Assembly: GCA_002021875.1 (NCBI GenBank) | Contig: CP018627.1 | Location: forward strand, 5,394,001 to 5,458,000 | Origin: Streptomyces hygroscopicus | GTDB lineage: Bacteria; Actinomycetota; Actinomycetes; Streptomycetales; Streptomycetaceae | Reading direction: 5' to 3' | DNA length: 64,000 nucleotides | Notes under the pieces: model-generated | Databases searched by the model: none | Seen by the model: the letters and a program-made list of their open reading frames with translations, nothing else | Told to the model about the DNA's origin: nothing | Program-made: the position numbers and the translations under genes | Shown: piece after piece, positions 53,386-63,017 of the stretch | How the letters are laid out: the number at the start of each line of letters is the position of its first letter | Numbering within the stretch: position 1 is the stretch's first letter

Positions 53386-53844
53386 GCGAGCGCGGCACCG
53401 AGCCCACGACGCCCCGGGCCGCTCGCCCGGGGCACCGGGCGCCCGCACACGCCGCGAGCTGAGCGACCACGGCTCCGCCGGGGGGACCACGCTTCCACGC
53501 CCCGGCCGCACGCTTCCACGCCCCGGCCGGGCCCGGCCACCCGCACGGTGGCACCAGACGCCCGCAGAACCGGGCGGTCGGCCACGGCACAGCGCGCCGC
53601 CACGGCTTGACCGACTGCCGAGGCCGTCGGCGCTGCCCCCGCCCCGCCGAGGGTCGGCCGCCGCAGTTCAACAGCCCGGCCGGGCGCCCGCAGAACCGGG
53701 CGGTGGGGCCACGGCGTGGCTACCCGCCAAGACACGCCGTAGGCGTGAGGTCAGGATTGACCCGACTCGTGGCCCTGCTTAGCGTCCGGGATGAAGGGCA
53801 GGAAGATCCCCACGAACCGCACGACCCCCATCAAGGGAGCCCGC
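53386..53844. other. Gene-free stretch with direct repeats
   Basis: No gene is supported here. A 21-bp sequence containing CACGCTTCCACGCCCCGG is duplicated exactly head to tail (53488-53508, 53509-53529). CGCCCGCAGAACCGGGCGGT is present at 53559-53578 and again at 53685-53704. The CGCCCG/CGGGCG parts can fold as short hairpins and may end the methyltransferase transcript. Confidence 0.6.
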
Positions 53845-54642
53845 ATGAAGCTCGCCTTCTCCACTCTCGGCGTCCCCGGTATGCCCATGTCCGACGTCGC
53901 CCGGCTCGCCGCCGGGGCCGGGTACCACGGCGTGGAGCTGCGCGCCCACCCCGAGGAGCCGGTGCACCCGGGGATCGGGGCGGACGAACGTGCCCGGGTG
54001 GTGGCGGAGTTCCGGGACGCCGGGATCGAGATCCTCACCGTCGCCGGGTATGTGCGCGCCGCCCAGGCCGGGCCGGACGAGCCGGTGCTGGCCGGGCTGC
54101 GGGAGCTGCTGGAGCTCGCCCACGACCTGGGCGCCCGCCATGTCCGGGTCTTCCCCGGCGGCGGGGAGCAGAGCCCGGAGGAGGCCGACGCCACGGCTGC
54201 CCGGCGGCTCGCCGCTGCCGCGCCCCGCGCCGCCGACCTCGGCGTACGGCTGCTGCTGGAGACCCACGACTCGCATCGGACGGGCGCGGACGCGGCCCGG
54301 GTCCTCGGGCTCGTCGGCCATGGCAGTGTCGGGGCGCTCTGGGATGTGATGCACACCTGGCTGGGCGGTGAGGACCCGGCCACCAGCTATCCGGCGCTCT
54401 TCCCGCATCTGGGCTACGTCCAGGTCAAGGACATCGCCTCGGCCGACGACACCACCCCGCTGCCGCTGGGCGAGGGGGTGCTGCCGCTGACCGAGTGCGT
54501 GGAGCTGCTCAGCCGTGAGGGCTGGGACGGCTGGCTGTGCTGGGAGTACGAGAAGCGGTGGTATCCGCAGGCCCGGGAGTTCCCGGAGCTGCTGGCCCCG
54601 GGCCGGGAGCACCTCCTACGTCTGCTGACCGACGCGGCCTGA
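53845..54642 (+). CDS. Sugar phosphate isomerase/epimerase-family TIM barrel
   Basis: A 265-residue xylose-isomerase-like barrel (MKLAFSTLGVPGMPMSDVAR at the start). Metal ligands appear in RLLLETHDSHRTGADA (Glu, His), VGALWDVMHTWLGGEDP (Asp, His), YVQVKDIASADD (Lys/Asp) and WLCWEYEKRW (Glu). It resembles inosose or hydroxypyruvate isomerase-like proteins. AAGGGAG lies 6 bases before the ATG at 53845, with a second possible start at 53791. Its last 27 bp overlap the 3' end of the convergent transporter gene. Substrate unknown. Confidence 0.85.
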   Translation: MKLAFSTLGVPGMPMSDVARLAAGAGYHGVELRAHPEEPVHPGIGADERARVVAEFRDAGIEILTVAGYVRAAQAGPDEPVLAGLRELLELAHDLGARHVRVFPGGGEQSPEEADATAARRLAAAAPRAADLGVRLLLETHDSHRTGADAARVLGLVGHGSVGALWDVMHTWLGGEDPATSYPALFPHLGYVQVKDIASADDTTPLPLGEGVLPLTECVELLSREGWDGWLCWEYEKRWYPQAREFPELLAPGREHLLRLLTDAA

Positions 54643-55737
54643 CCACGCCGGGGCTCCGGCGGACCCTGACTCCGGCCCGCCCGGCTCCGGCCCGCCCAAC
54701 TCCGGGCCGCCCGGCTCGGGGCCGCCCAGCTCCGGCAGAAGCGGCTCGGGGCCGCGGTCCGGCCCAGGCGCATCGGCTCGGGGGTCCACCTCGGGCACAT
54801 CGGGGCGGCGGTCCGACCCGGGCGCATCGGGGCGGGCGCCCACCCCGGGCACCTCAGCTCGACGGCGCGGCCCACGCCGTAGGCGCAAGCGCGGGAGCGA
54901 GGTCAGGGCCACGCCGCCCACCAGCAGCGCCGCCGCCAGCCAGCGCGGTGCGCTGATCCCCTCCCCCAGCACCAGCGCCGCCGAGGACATCCCGAAGACG
55001 GGCACCAGCAGCGAGAAGGGGGCGACCGTCGAGGCGTCGTAGGTGCGCAGCAGGAAGCCCCAGACCCCGAAGCCGAAGACGGTGGTGACCCAGGCGACGT
55101 AGACGATCGCGCCCACTCCGGCCCAGTCGAGCCTGCTCAGCGCGTCGAGGTCGGGCCGCGCGCCCTCGAACATCAGCGAGAGCCCGAGCAGCGGCAGTAC
55201 GGGCACCAGGCTCACCCACACCATGAAGTTCAGGGCGTCGGGCGGCGCCGCCTTGCGGGTGAGGACGTTGGAGACTCCCCAGAAGGCGGCTGCCGCGACG
55301 ACGAGGACGAAGCCGATGAGCGGCCCCGAGGTGCCCTCGTCCACGGCGGCCACCGCGATCCCGGCGAGGGCGACGGCCATGCCCAGCAGCCGCCGTCGGC
55401 CGGGGCGTTCGCCGAGCACGACGGCCGCGAACAGCGCGGTGAACACCGCCTGGATCTGCAGCACCAGCGAGGACAGCCCGGCGGGCATCCCCTCGTGCAT
55501 CCCGATGAACAGCAGCCCGAACTTGGCCACGCCCAGAGCCAGCCCCACCCCCAGGATCCATCGCCAGGCGACCCTCGGCGGGCCGACCAGGAAGACGGCG
55601 GGCAACGCGGCCACCAGGAATCGCAGGGCGCAGAAGAGCAGGGGCGGGAAGTGGTCGAGGCCCACCTCGATGACCACGAAGTTGACCCCCCACAGGGCCG
55701 TGACCAGCACGGCGAGGGCTATGTGCACAGGTCGCAT
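54616..55737 (-). CDS. EamA/DMT-family transporter with a low-complexity C-terminal tail
   Basis: A 373-residue membrane protein with ten hydrophobic helices in two EamA repeats (ALAVLVTALWGVNFVVIEVG starts the first; GFVLVVAAAAFWGVSNVLTR the second), an exporter of amino acids or other metabolites. After about residue 290 it has an unusual 80-residue tail of Pro/Gly/Glu repeats (GGPEPGGPELGGPEPGGPES). The tail overlaps the end of the convergent TIM-barrel gene. Divergent from a LysR gene that probably regulates it. Confidence 0.88.
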   Translation of the reverse strand: MRPVHIALAVLVTALWGVNFVVIEVGLDHFPPLLFCALRFLVAALPAVFLVGPPRVAWRWILGVGLALGVAKFGLLFIGMHEGMPAGLSSLVLQIQAVFTALFAAVVLGERPGRRRLLGMAVALAGIAVAAVDEGTSGPLIGFVLVVAAAAFWGVSNVLTRKAAPPDALNFMVWVSLVPVLPLLGLSLMFEGARPDLDALSRLDWAGVGAIVYVAWVTTVFGFGVWGFLLRTYDASTVAPFSLLVPVFGMSSAALVLGEGISAPRWLAAALLVGGVALTSLPRLRLRRGPRRRAEVPGVGARPDAPGSDRRPDVPEVDPRADAPGPDRGPEPLLPELGGPEPGGPELGGPEPGGPESGSAGAPAWSGRVGQQT

Positions 55738-55805
55738 GGGTCGAGGATCAGGTGCCGGGACCTTGTAGCACCAGCGCGGATGTCTTCATGCTTGGATGCA
55801 GTAAC

Positions 55806-55842
55806 GGTTAAAGATGCGGGACCGGTTCAAAGATGCGGTACC
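55806..55842. promoter_or_regulatory. Tandem repeat in the LysR/EamA intergenic region
   Basis: GGTTAAAGATGCGGGACC (55806-55823) is followed directly by GGTTCAAAGATGCGGTACC (55824-55842). It sits between the divergent starts (55737 and 55869) and is a candidate LysR binding region. Confidence 0.6.
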
Positions 55843-55868
55843 AGCCAAAGGTGTGAGAGGGAGGGCCC

Positions 55869-56783
55869 ATGCTCGATCTGGCCCGGCTGCGGGCGCTGCA
55901 CGCGGTGTCCGTACACGGCTCGGTCAGCGCCGCCGCGACCGCGCTCGGCTACACCCCGTCCGCCGTATCGCAGCAGATCGCCAAGTTGGAGCGGGAGACC
56001 CGGACCACCCTCCTGGAGCGGCAGGGCCGGGGCATCGCGCTGACCGACGCGGCCCGGCATCTGGCCGCCACCGCCCAGCAGTTGCTCGCCATCGTCGAGG
56101 CGGCCGAGACCACCCTGGAGGAGCGGCGCGGACAGCCGACGGGCCGGCTGGTGATCGGCGCCTTCGCCTCGGCGGCACGCGGGCTGATGCCCGTGGTGCT
56201 GGCCGCGCTCGCGGCCGAGCACCCCTCCCTGGACGCCCGGCTGCTCGAAGTGGATCCGCATCTGTCGGTGGACCTGGTGGCACAGGGGGTCATCGACCTG
56301 GCGGTGGCCCACGACTGGGACATCGCCCCGCTGCCCGCCCCGGAGGGGCAGGAACGGGCGGTCATCGGCGACGACCTGTGCGATCTGCTCGTCCCGGCCG
56401 GACATCCGCTGGCCGACCGGGCCGCACGGCGGACGCTGCGCCGCGAGGACCTGCCGGGCCAGCGGTGGATCTGCCAGCCGCCCGGGTCGGTGTGCCACGA
56501 CTGGCTGGTCCGTACGCTGCGCGCCTCGGGCCATGAGCCGGACCTGGCGTATCAGGCGGCCGAGAACCACACCCAGATCGCGCTGGTGGCGGCCGGTCTC
56601 GGCGTCGCCCTCATGCCCCGTCTGGGGCGCGGTCCGCTGCCGGACGGGGTGCTGGCGCTGCCCCTGGAGCCGGTCCCGGTACGGCGGCTGTACGCCCTGT
56701 GGCGCACCGGCGCGGCCCGCCGCCCCGCCATCACCGAAACGGTGCGGCTGATGGGCGGCCTCTGGCCGCAGCGCACGGCCTGA
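55869..56783 (+). CDS. LysR-family transcriptional regulator
   Basis: A 304-residue LysR protein. The N-terminal HTH is LARLRALHAVSVHGSVSAAA then ALGYTPSAVSQQIAKLERET, followed by the effector domain (GRLVIGAFASAARGLMPVVL, DLLVPAGHPLADRAARRTLR). Divergent from the EamA exporter gene with a direct repeat between them, the usual layout for a LysR regulator and its target exporter. The effector is unknown. Confidence 0.92.
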   Translation: MLDLARLRALHAVSVHGSVSAAATALGYTPSAVSQQIAKLERETRTTLLERQGRGIALTDAARHLAATAQQLLAIVEAAETTLEERRGQPTGRLVIGAFASAARGLMPVVLAALAAEHPSLDARLLEVDPHLSVDLVAQGVIDLAVAHDWDIAPLPAPEGQERAVIGDDLCDLLVPAGHPLADRAARRTLRREDLPGQRWICQPPGSVCHDWLVRTLRASGHEPDLAYQAAENHTQIALVAAGLGVALMPRLGRGPLPDGVLALPLEPVPVRRLYALWRTGAARRPAITETVRLMGGLWPQRTA

Positions 56784-57139
56784 GCACCGGCCGACCATCA
56801 ACACAGCACCGGCTCAACTGGCTTCCCCATGCTGCCACTTGGGGCGCGTACGCCCCCTCCTCACCGATCCGCGCCGCGCACCCTCCGTACGGAACCGGCG
56901 CGGGCCGCCACGCGTCGAAGCGGTGTGCTGATGGGGAGTCTCCGCATGGCGGTAATCGGCCTCGCCGCTGGCTGCGACGCTGACCACCTCACCGCCGCCC
57001 GCGGCCAGCAGCACCCCGCCGCCGACGCGACACCCCTCCCAGAGCGTCGGCGGCGCCCAAGGGCCACATCGAGGGGCACCCAAAGGGGCACCCCAGGGGG
57101 CACGGTCCGCCCTTACGGCGGCCGTCGGACAGGAAGCCC
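56784..57139. other. Gene-free stretch between lysR and the glycosyltransferase gene
   Basis: I find no supported gene in these 356 bases. GGGGCACC-type words recur at 57073, 57085 and 57096, and a weak CCGCC/GGCGG hairpin near 57108-57121 may end the leftward glycosyltransferase transcript. Confidence 0.5.
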
Positions 57140-58360
57140 TCAGACGGGCAGCTCCGCCTCGATCAGGTCCGCCGCGCGGTCCGGTCCCCCCTCGGCGGCC
57201 ATCCGCGCCTTGAGCGCGGCACAGCGGGCGGCCACCTCGGGGTCGTCCACCAGGTCGAGCACCGCCTTGCGCAGCGCCGACGCGGTGGCCTCCTCCTTGG
57301 GCAGATGGCGGCCGACCCCGAGCGCTTCGAGGGTGTCCGCGTTGCTGAACTGATCGACGGCCTGCGGTACGGCGACCATCGGCACCCCGCAGGCCAGCCC
57401 CTCCTGGGCGCCGCCCGCACCCGCGTGGGTGACGAAGGCGTCGGCCTTCCGCAGAATGCTCAACTGCGGTATCCAGCTGTGCACTTCGACATTGGCGGGG
57501 ATCTCGCCGAGGTCCGCCCGGTCGACGAACTCGCCGATCTGCAGCACCACGTACCACCCCGGCAGATCGCCGAACGCCGCGACGCACGCGCGGTAGAAGC
57601 CGGGCTCCCTGGTCCAGGTCGAGCCGAGCGAGACCAGCAGGATCCGGTCGGTCTCGGCGGCCCGCTCCGGGCGGCGCCACTCCGCCACGTCGCGGCGGGC
57701 GCTCTGGCAGCCGCCGACGAAGCTGTAGACGGACGGGTCGACGCGGTCGGCGTTGGGCTGGAGCAGCTCGGGGATGAGGGCGACACAGCGGCTGGGGCGG
57801 CCGATGAGCCGGTCGGGGTCGGTGCCGGCCAGTCCGTTGTCCTCGAGCCAGGCGCGGTAGCGCGCGTAGTAGGCCCGGCCTCGCTCCGAGCACCGAAGCT
57901 GCCCGTACATCGGCTCGAAGACCTCTTCGCGGTACCCGTCCCAGGGCACGAAGCTGGGGGCCAGCTCGACCGCGGACACGCCCCAGCGATGGGCGAGGAC
58001 ATGCGCCGGGTACGCCGTGACGTCGTACATCACCAGATCCGGCTCATCGCCTTCGTAGGCCGCCAGATGCTGCGGAAGCGCCTGTTCCGCCTCGGTGAGA
58101 AACGGCTCGATGTAGTCGATCAGCTCGGAGCCTCTGGCGCCCGGCACATTCTCACCGTGGAGGACCGAGGTGTAGGTCTTCGGCTCGGCGCCGGTTTCGG
58201 CGACCTTCTCGGCGAACGACTCGGGGATGGCGTAGGTAACCCGGTGGCCGCGGGCCACCAGCTCGCGGATCACCTCCAGGCTCGGGTTGACGTGCCCGTG
58301 CGCCGCGATGCCGAACATGGCGATATGTGTGGGGGGCTTGGCACCCGTCGATGGGGTCAT
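57140..58360 (-). CDS. MGT-family (macrolide-type) glycosyltransferase
   Basis: A 406-residue GT-B fold glycosyltransferase of family GT1. The N-terminal acceptor domain has [20 protein letters not shown] with the catalytic His near residue 21. The donor domain has [15 protein letters not shown] and the UDP-sugar motif [22 protein letters not shown], then [21 protein letters not shown] in overlapping stretches. It resembles Streptomyces macrolide glycosyltransferases that glucosylate and inactivate macrolides; acceptor inferred. It stands alone, divergent from the GH3 gene, with no polyketide genes in the window. Confidence 0.87.
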   Translation of the reverse strand: MTPSTGAKPPTHIAMFGIAAHGHVNPSLEVIRELVARGHRVTYAIPESFAEKVAETGAEPKTYTSVLHGENVPGARGSELIDYIEPFLTEAEQALPQHLAAYEGDEPDLVMYDVTAYPAHVLAHRWGVSAVELAPSFVPWDGYREEVFEPMYGQLRCSERGRAYYARYRAWLEDNGLAGTDPDRLIGRPSRCVALIPELLQPNADRVDPSVYSFVGGCQSARRDVAEWRRPERAAETDRILLVSLGSTWTREPGFYRACVAAFGDLPGWYVVLQIGEFVDRADLGEIPANVEVHSWIPQLSILRKADAFVTHAGAGGAQEGLACGVPMVAVPQAVDQFSNADTLEALGVGRHLPKEEATASALRKAVLDLVDDPEVAARCAALKARMAAEGGPDRAADLIEAELPV

Positions 58361-58595
58361 GAAAACGGAACCTAAGCGAGAACGGATGCCTCATACAAAT
58401 AGTGCACATACCCGATCGATACATTAGCGCCGGTTTCGCACGAGCACCAGATCCCTGTCTTTAACGAGTCTTTTCCTTTACGCTTCCGGGCCGTCAGGAA
58501 GTCCAACTCTCCTTGACCCGGCAGCGCTTTGTGTCCCAGCGTGTCCTGCACCACCTTCGGCCACCCCCTCCGAACGTCCCATGGAAGGAGTGCGG

Positions 58596-60518
58596 GTGCA
58601 CACGACGACGTCTCGCCGCGCCCTGCTCACCGCCACTCTGGCCGCCGCCGCGGCCGGTGCCTGCAGTGCGCCGACGAACAGCTCCCCCGCGCCCGCGGCC
58701 CCCGCGCGCCGCACCACCGCCGGTTCCGGCGGCCCTTCCGCGACGCCCTCACGAGCCACCACACAGCCCGGCCGGGACCAGGAGCGCGACCGCCGGCGGA
58801 TCGACGAACTCATCGGCCGGATGACGCTGGACCAGAAGATCGGCCAGCTCTTCGTGATGCGGGTGTACGGCCATTCGGCCACCCGCCCCGACCCGGCCGA
58901 TGTCGCGGCCAACCGTAAGGACATCGGCGTCGACAACGCCGCCGAGCTGATCGCGAAGTACCACGTGGGCGGGGTGATGTACATCCGCTGGGCGCACAAC
59001 ATCCGCGACCCCCACCAGGTCGCCGCGCTCTCCAACGGCATCCAGAAGGCCGCGCTGGCCGCCTCCGTGCCCGTCCCCGTCCTGCTCTCCACCGACCAGG
59101 AGTACGGCACCGTCGCCCGGATCGGCGCGCCCGCCACGCTGTTCCCGGGCGCCATGGCGCTCGGCGCGGGCGGCAGCGCGGCCGACGCCCGTACGGCCGC
59201 CCGCACCGCGGGGGCGGAGCTGGCCGCGCTCGGCATCCGGCAGGACTACGCCCCGATCGCGGACGTCAACGTCAACCCCGCCAATCCGGTGATCGGCGTG
59301 CGCTCCTTCGGGGCCGATCCGAAGGCCGTGGCCCGGCTGGTGGCGGCCCAGGTGAAGGGCTATCAGAGCGCCGGGGTCGCGGCCACCGCCAAGCACTTCC
59401 CCGGCCACGGCGACACCTCCGTGGACAGCCATGTCGGCCTGCCGCGGATCACCCACTCCCGCAAGGAGTGGGAGCGGCTGGACGCGCCGCCGTTCCGGGC
59501 CGCGATCGAGGCCGGGATCGACTCGATCATGACGGCGCACCTTCTCTTCCCCGCGCTCGACCCGGCCGACGACCCCGCCACGCTCTCCCGCCCCATCCTC
59601 ACCGGTGTGCTCCGCGAGGAACTGGGCTACGACGGGGTGGTGGTCACCGACTCGCTCGGCATGCAGGGCGTGCGGGAGAAGTACGGCGACGACCGGGTGC
59701 CGGTGCTCGCGCTCAAGGCGGGGGTGGACCAGTTGCTGAACCCGCCGAACCTGTCCCGTGCCTTCGAGGGCGTGCGCAAGGCCGTCCGGGCGGGCGAGCT
59801 CGACGAGGACCGGATCGACCGCTCACTGCGGCGCGTCCTGGAACTCAAGGCGCGCCGGGGGCTGTTCGACGATCCGTACACCAGCGACCGCGCGGTCAAC
59901 CGCACGCTGGGCACCCGGGAGCACCGTGCCACCGCCGACCGGATCGCCGAGCGCACCACCACCCTGATCACCAACCGTGGCGGGCTGCTGCCGCTGTCGC
60001 CGCGCCGCCATCACGACCTGCTGGTGGTGGGGGTGGACGCCGCCGCGCCCTCGGGCACCGGGGGCCCGCCGACGGCCGTTCTGGCCCGCGCCCTGTCCGG
60101 CCTCGGCTTCAAGGCGGAGGCGCTGCCCACCGGCACGGGCAGCGCGCCCGGCCCCTCGCCCGAGCGGATCGAGGCGTCGGTCGCGGCGGCGCGGGGACGG
60201 GACGCGGTGATCGTGGCGACGTACGACATCACGCCCGGATCCGCCCAGCGCACCCTGGTCGCACGGCTGGTGGCCACCGGTGTGCCAGTGGTGCATCTGG
60301 CGCTGCGCGACCCGTACGACATCGCGCGGCTGGGCGGACGCGGCACCGAGCCCGGGGCGTCGCTGGCCACGTACTGCTGGACGGATGTGGAACTGCGCGC
60401 CGCCGCCCGGGTGATCGCGGGGCGGGTCACCCCGCGAGGCAAGCTGCCGGTCGCGGTGCGGCGCGCGGACGACCCGTCCCGGGTGCTGTACCCGATCGGG
60501 CACGGGCTGGGGTATTGA
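58596..60518 (+). CDS. Secreted lipoprotein GH3 beta-N-acetylhexosaminidase-like enzyme
   Basis: A 640-residue GH3 protein. The signal (TTTSRRALLTATLAAAAAG) ends with ACS, a lipobox, followed by a Ser/Pro/Thr linker. The catalytic domain starts IDELIGRMTLDQKIGQLFVM. It has the NagZ-type motif AKHFPGHGDTSVDSHVGLP with the His/Asp acid-base pair, and VVTDSLGMQGV with the nucleophile Asp. A second GH3 domain follows from about residue 430. The GTG at 58596 is 5 bases after GGAAGGAG; the ATG at 58581 is part of that ribosome site. Likely trims GlcNAc-containing glycans or peptidoglycan fragments outside the cell. Confidence 0.9.
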   Translation: MHTTTSRRALLTATLAAAAAGACSAPTNSSPAPAAPARRTTAGSGGPSATPSRATTQPGRDQERDRRRIDELIGRMTLDQKIGQLFVMRVYGHSATRPDPADVAANRKDIGVDNAAELIAKYHVGGVMYIRWAHNIRDPHQVAALSNGIQKAALAASVPVPVLLSTDQEYGTVARIGAPATLFPGAMALGAGGSAADARTAARTAGAELAALGIRQDYAPIADVNVNPANPVIGVRSFGADPKAVARLVAAQVKGYQSAGVAATAKHFPGHGDTSVDSHVGLPRITHSRKEWERLDAPPFRAAIEAGIDSIMTAHLLFPALDPADDPATLSRPILTGVLREELGYDGVVVTDSLGMQGVREKYGDDRVPVLALKAGVDQLLNPPNLSRAFEGVRKAVRAGELDEDRIDRSLRRVLELKARRGLFDDPYTSDRAVNRTLGTREHRATADRIAERTTTLITNRGGLLPLSPRRHHDLLVVGVDAAAPSGTGGPPTAVLARALSGLGFKAEALPTGTGSAPGPSPERIEASVAAARGRDAVIVATYDITPGSAQRTLVARLVATGVPVVHLALRDPYDIARLGGRGTEPGASLATYCWTDVELRAAARVIAGRVTPRGKLPVAVRRADDPSRVLYPIGHGLGY

Positions 60519-60525
60519 GCGTCGG

Positions 60526-61308
60526 TCAGATCACCGAGCGGATCGTGCCGCCGTCCACGCGGAGCGTGGCGCCGCTGACGTAGGCGCCGTACGGACCGGC
60601 CAGATAGGCGACAGCGCCCGCGATCTCCTCGGGGCGGCCGAATCGGCCGATGTCGTTGGGCACGAAGTCGCGCGCGGCGTTGGGCTCGATCTCCTCCCAG
60701 GACTCGCCCCAGCCGTGCTCCGGCGCGAGATCGGTCACCAGTTCCTTGACCGAGTCGACGAGGATCGCCCCGGGAGAGACCACGTTGGACGTCACCCCGG
60801 TGTCCTTCAGCTCGCGCGCCAGCGAGACGGCGAGGTTGTGACGCGCGGCGAGCGTGGCGTTGTAGTGGGGTTGCTCGGGCATCGGCTGCGACGCGAGGCC
60901 GCCGCCGATCTGGATCACCCGGCCCCAGCCGCGTTCGCGCATCCCCGGCACCAGCCGCTGGATCATGCGTACGGCGGAGATCACGTTGATCTCGTACAAA
61001 CGGGCCCACATGTCCGGGGTGGCCTCGGCCCAGCGGTGCGGGTGGCCGTACGCACCGGCGTTGTTGACCAGGATGTCGGCCTCACCGGTGACAGCGGCCA
61101 CCGCGTCGGCGCCCTGGTCCGTGGCGAGGTCGCCGGTCGCCACGGCGACCGCGCCGATCTCCTCCGCCACCCCGTGGGTCCGGGCCTCGTCCCGGCCGTG
61201 CACCACGACATCGGCGCCCTCGGTGGCGAGCAGCCGGGCGATCGCCGCGCCGAGCCCGGAGCTGGAACCGGTCACGAGGGCCCGGCGGCCCGTCAGCTTC
61301 AGGTCCAT
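60526..61308 (-). CDS. Short-chain dehydrogenase/reductase with altered active site
   Basis: A 260-residue SDR. The cofactor motif is RALVTGSSSGLGAAIARLLA near residue 10, and ILVNNAGAYG is present. At the usual YxxxK position the sequence is QPHYNATLAARHNLAVSLAR, with Leu in place of the catalytic Lys. The catalytic Ser position reads IQIGGGLASQP, without a clear Ser. So it may bind NAD(P) but not act as a normal dehydrogenase. The C-terminus (GAYVSGATLRVDGGTIRSV) is normal. Convergent with the GH3 gene at 7 bp. Substrate unknown. Confidence 0.85.
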   Translation of the reverse strand: MDLKLTGRRALVTGSSSGLGAAIARLLATEGADVVVHGRDEARTHGVAEEIGAVAVATGDLATDQGADAVAAVTGEADILVNNAGAYGHPHRWAEATPDMWARLYEINVISAVRMIQRLVPGMRERGWGRVIQIGGGLASQPMPEQPHYNATLAARHNLAVSLARELKDTGVTSNVVSPGAILVDSVKELVTDLAPEHGWGESWEEIEPNAARDFVPNDIGRFGRPEEIAGAVAYLAGPYGAYVSGATLRVDGGTIRSVI

Positions 61309-61333
61309 CGTGATGTCCTTCGGTCATGTCCCC

Positions 61334-61357
61334 GGATACGGATATGGATACGGATGG
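61334..61357. repeat. Hexanucleotide repeat upstream of the SDR gene
   Basis: GGATAC-GGATAT-GGATAC-GGATGG lies 26-49 bp upstream of the SDR start, a short tandem repeat in the presumed promoter/leader. Confidence 0.6.
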
Positions 61358-61377
61358 AGACATGATCCAGTTTGCCC

Positions 61378-61415
61378 GCGACGAGGGTGTCCGCCGGAGC
61401 GGACACCCTCGTCGC
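61378..61415 (-). terminator. Terminator after the S37 peptidase gene
   Basis: A perfect 16-bp stem (61378-61393 with 61400-61415) around a 6-nt loop lies 15 bp beyond the peptidase stop on the minus strand. Confidence 0.8.
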
Positions 61416-61430
61416 CACGAATGGGCTCGC

Positions 61431-62834
61431 TTACGGCCGCAAGGCCGGTTCGCGCTCGACCTCGCGGCGGTCCAGCCTGGCGTCATGCCGGGCGAGCGGC
61501 TCGCTGGTCTGGCTGACGCCCGCCCACCGCTGCACCTCCGCCGTGGCCTCGGCCTTCTCCTCGCCCGCGAGCTGGGCGATGCTGGAGCCGTGGTTGCCAC
61601 CGGCGACCGTGTAGACGTGAGAGTCCTTGGCGCCCTTGCCGACCCGGAAGCGCTCGGCGCCCCACGGGTCGTTCTGGCCGTAGACGAAGAGCATCCGCCG
61701 TGCGTCATGCCGCACCCAGTTGTCGACGTCCCGCATCACGCCCTGCTTGAACCGCATCGGGATGTCGCGGGGCACATAGTTGCGCGGGGCGTAGATGCCG
61801 GGGTAGCGCAGCAGCCCGTCCAGGTGCGGGGTCTCGAAGGTGGGCGAGCCGAGCTCGGTGCCCGCCTGGTAGTAGTACGGCGTGTAGGTCTCCAGGCCCT
61901 GGTCGGTGTAGGCGGAGAAGCCCGAGATCTCGTCGATGAAGCCGTACAGCTCATCGGTCGACGCGGTCGGGGCGGGGACGTCCGCGCAGTCCTTCAGCAG
62001 GTGGTACTGCCAGAAGGCCCACACCAGGTCCAGGACGACGTTCTCGTACGCCTTGTCGGCGCTGCCGACGACGGTGAAGGTCTGCCCCTCGTCGTCCGCC
62101 CACTTCTGGTAGCGCTGCACGATCTCGTCGCGCCGCACCAGCGCCTCGCGCTGCACCGCGTTGAGCTTGGTGCGGCATTCGGCCGTGCCGACGCCCGCGA
62201 AGAAGCGGTCGTAGGAGGAGTCCTCGTTGTTGGCCACGTCGTTGGGCGCGACATACGCGACGGTGCCGTCCATGTCGTGCGGGTAGAAACGGCGGTAGTA
62301 GGTGGCCGTCATACCGCCCTTGCTGCCGCCGGTGGCCAGCCACTTCTTGCCGTAGATGGGCTTCAGGGCCCGGTAGAGGCGGTGCTGGTCGCTCGCGGCC
62401 TGCCGGATGTCCAGCTTGGACCAGTCGGCGGGCTGCGGCCGGGAGGGAGTGAAGAAACGGTACTCCATGGACACCTGGTTGCCGTCCACCAGTTGCGTCG
62501 GCTCACTGCGGCGCGGTGCGGTGGTGACGTTGTAGCCCGAGGTGTAGAAGACCGTGGGCCGGTCGGTGGCCTTGTGCAGCAGGGTGAACCGCTGCTGGAA
62601 GGTGCCCTTGGAGGGATGCCGGTGGTCCACCGGCTGGGCGTAGGTGAAGACGAGGAAGCGATAGCCCTCGTAGGGCTGCTCCTCCACGAAACGCATCCCG
62701 GGAATCGCCAGGACGCGCTCCTTGATATCCGGCTGAGCGGGGGCGGCCGGCTCCGCGGACGCGCCTCCGGCGCCCGCACCGACCGCCCCCATCAGTATCG
62801 CGAGCGCCAACAGCCATCTGAGCATCTTGCGCAT
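61431..62834 (-). CDS. Secreted S37-type (PS-10) tripeptidyl aminopeptidase
   Basis: A 467-residue exported serine peptidase resembling Streptomyces prolyl tripeptidyl aminopeptidases. A Sec signal (MRKMLRWLLALAILMGAVGA to GGASA) precedes the mature start. The nucleophile is in WLATGGSKGGMTATYYRRF (GxSxG), and the likely Asp and His are in FVYGQNDPWGAERF and VAGGNHGSSIAQ. GGGGAGGG precedes the ATG at 62834; upstream in-frame sequence to 63038 is rejected. Its role is extracellular protein breakdown; expression may follow development as for other secreted peptidases. Confidence 0.88.
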   Translation of the reverse strand: MRKMLRWLLALAILMGAVGAGAGGASAEPAAPAQPDIKERVLAIPGMRFVEEQPYEGYRFLVFTYAQPVDHRHPSKGTFQQRFTLLHKATDRPTVFYTSGYNVTTAPRRSEPTQLVDGNQVSMEYRFFTPSRPQPADWSKLDIRQAASDQHRLYRALKPIYGKKWLATGGSKGGMTATYYRRFYPHDMDGTVAYVAPNDVANNEDSSYDRFFAGVGTAECRTKLNAVQREALVRRDEIVQRYQKWADDEGQTFTVVGSADKAYENVVLDLVWAFWQYHLLKDCADVPAPTASTDELYGFIDEISGFSAYTDQGLETYTPYYYQAGTELGSPTFETPHLDGLLRYPGIYAPRNYVPRDIPMRFKQGVMRDVDNWVRHDARRMLFVYGQNDPWGAERFRVGKGAKDSHVYTVAGGNHGSSIAQLAGEEKAEATAEVQRWAGVSQTSEPLARHDARLDRREVEREPALRP

Positions 62835-63017
62835 GCACCCTCCCCTTGTTGCCGTGATGACCCTTACGGCCCGAGAATTCCCACAGGCCGCCGAGAACCT
62901 ATCCGGGCACACGCTCGGGTCGCCAGAGGTCGTCGGTGCCCCAACACGACGCCGAATACGGAGAGTTGTTACCGTCGCCCTCTTTCGTAGCGGGCTGTGA
63001 TGGCTCATGCTGCCTGT

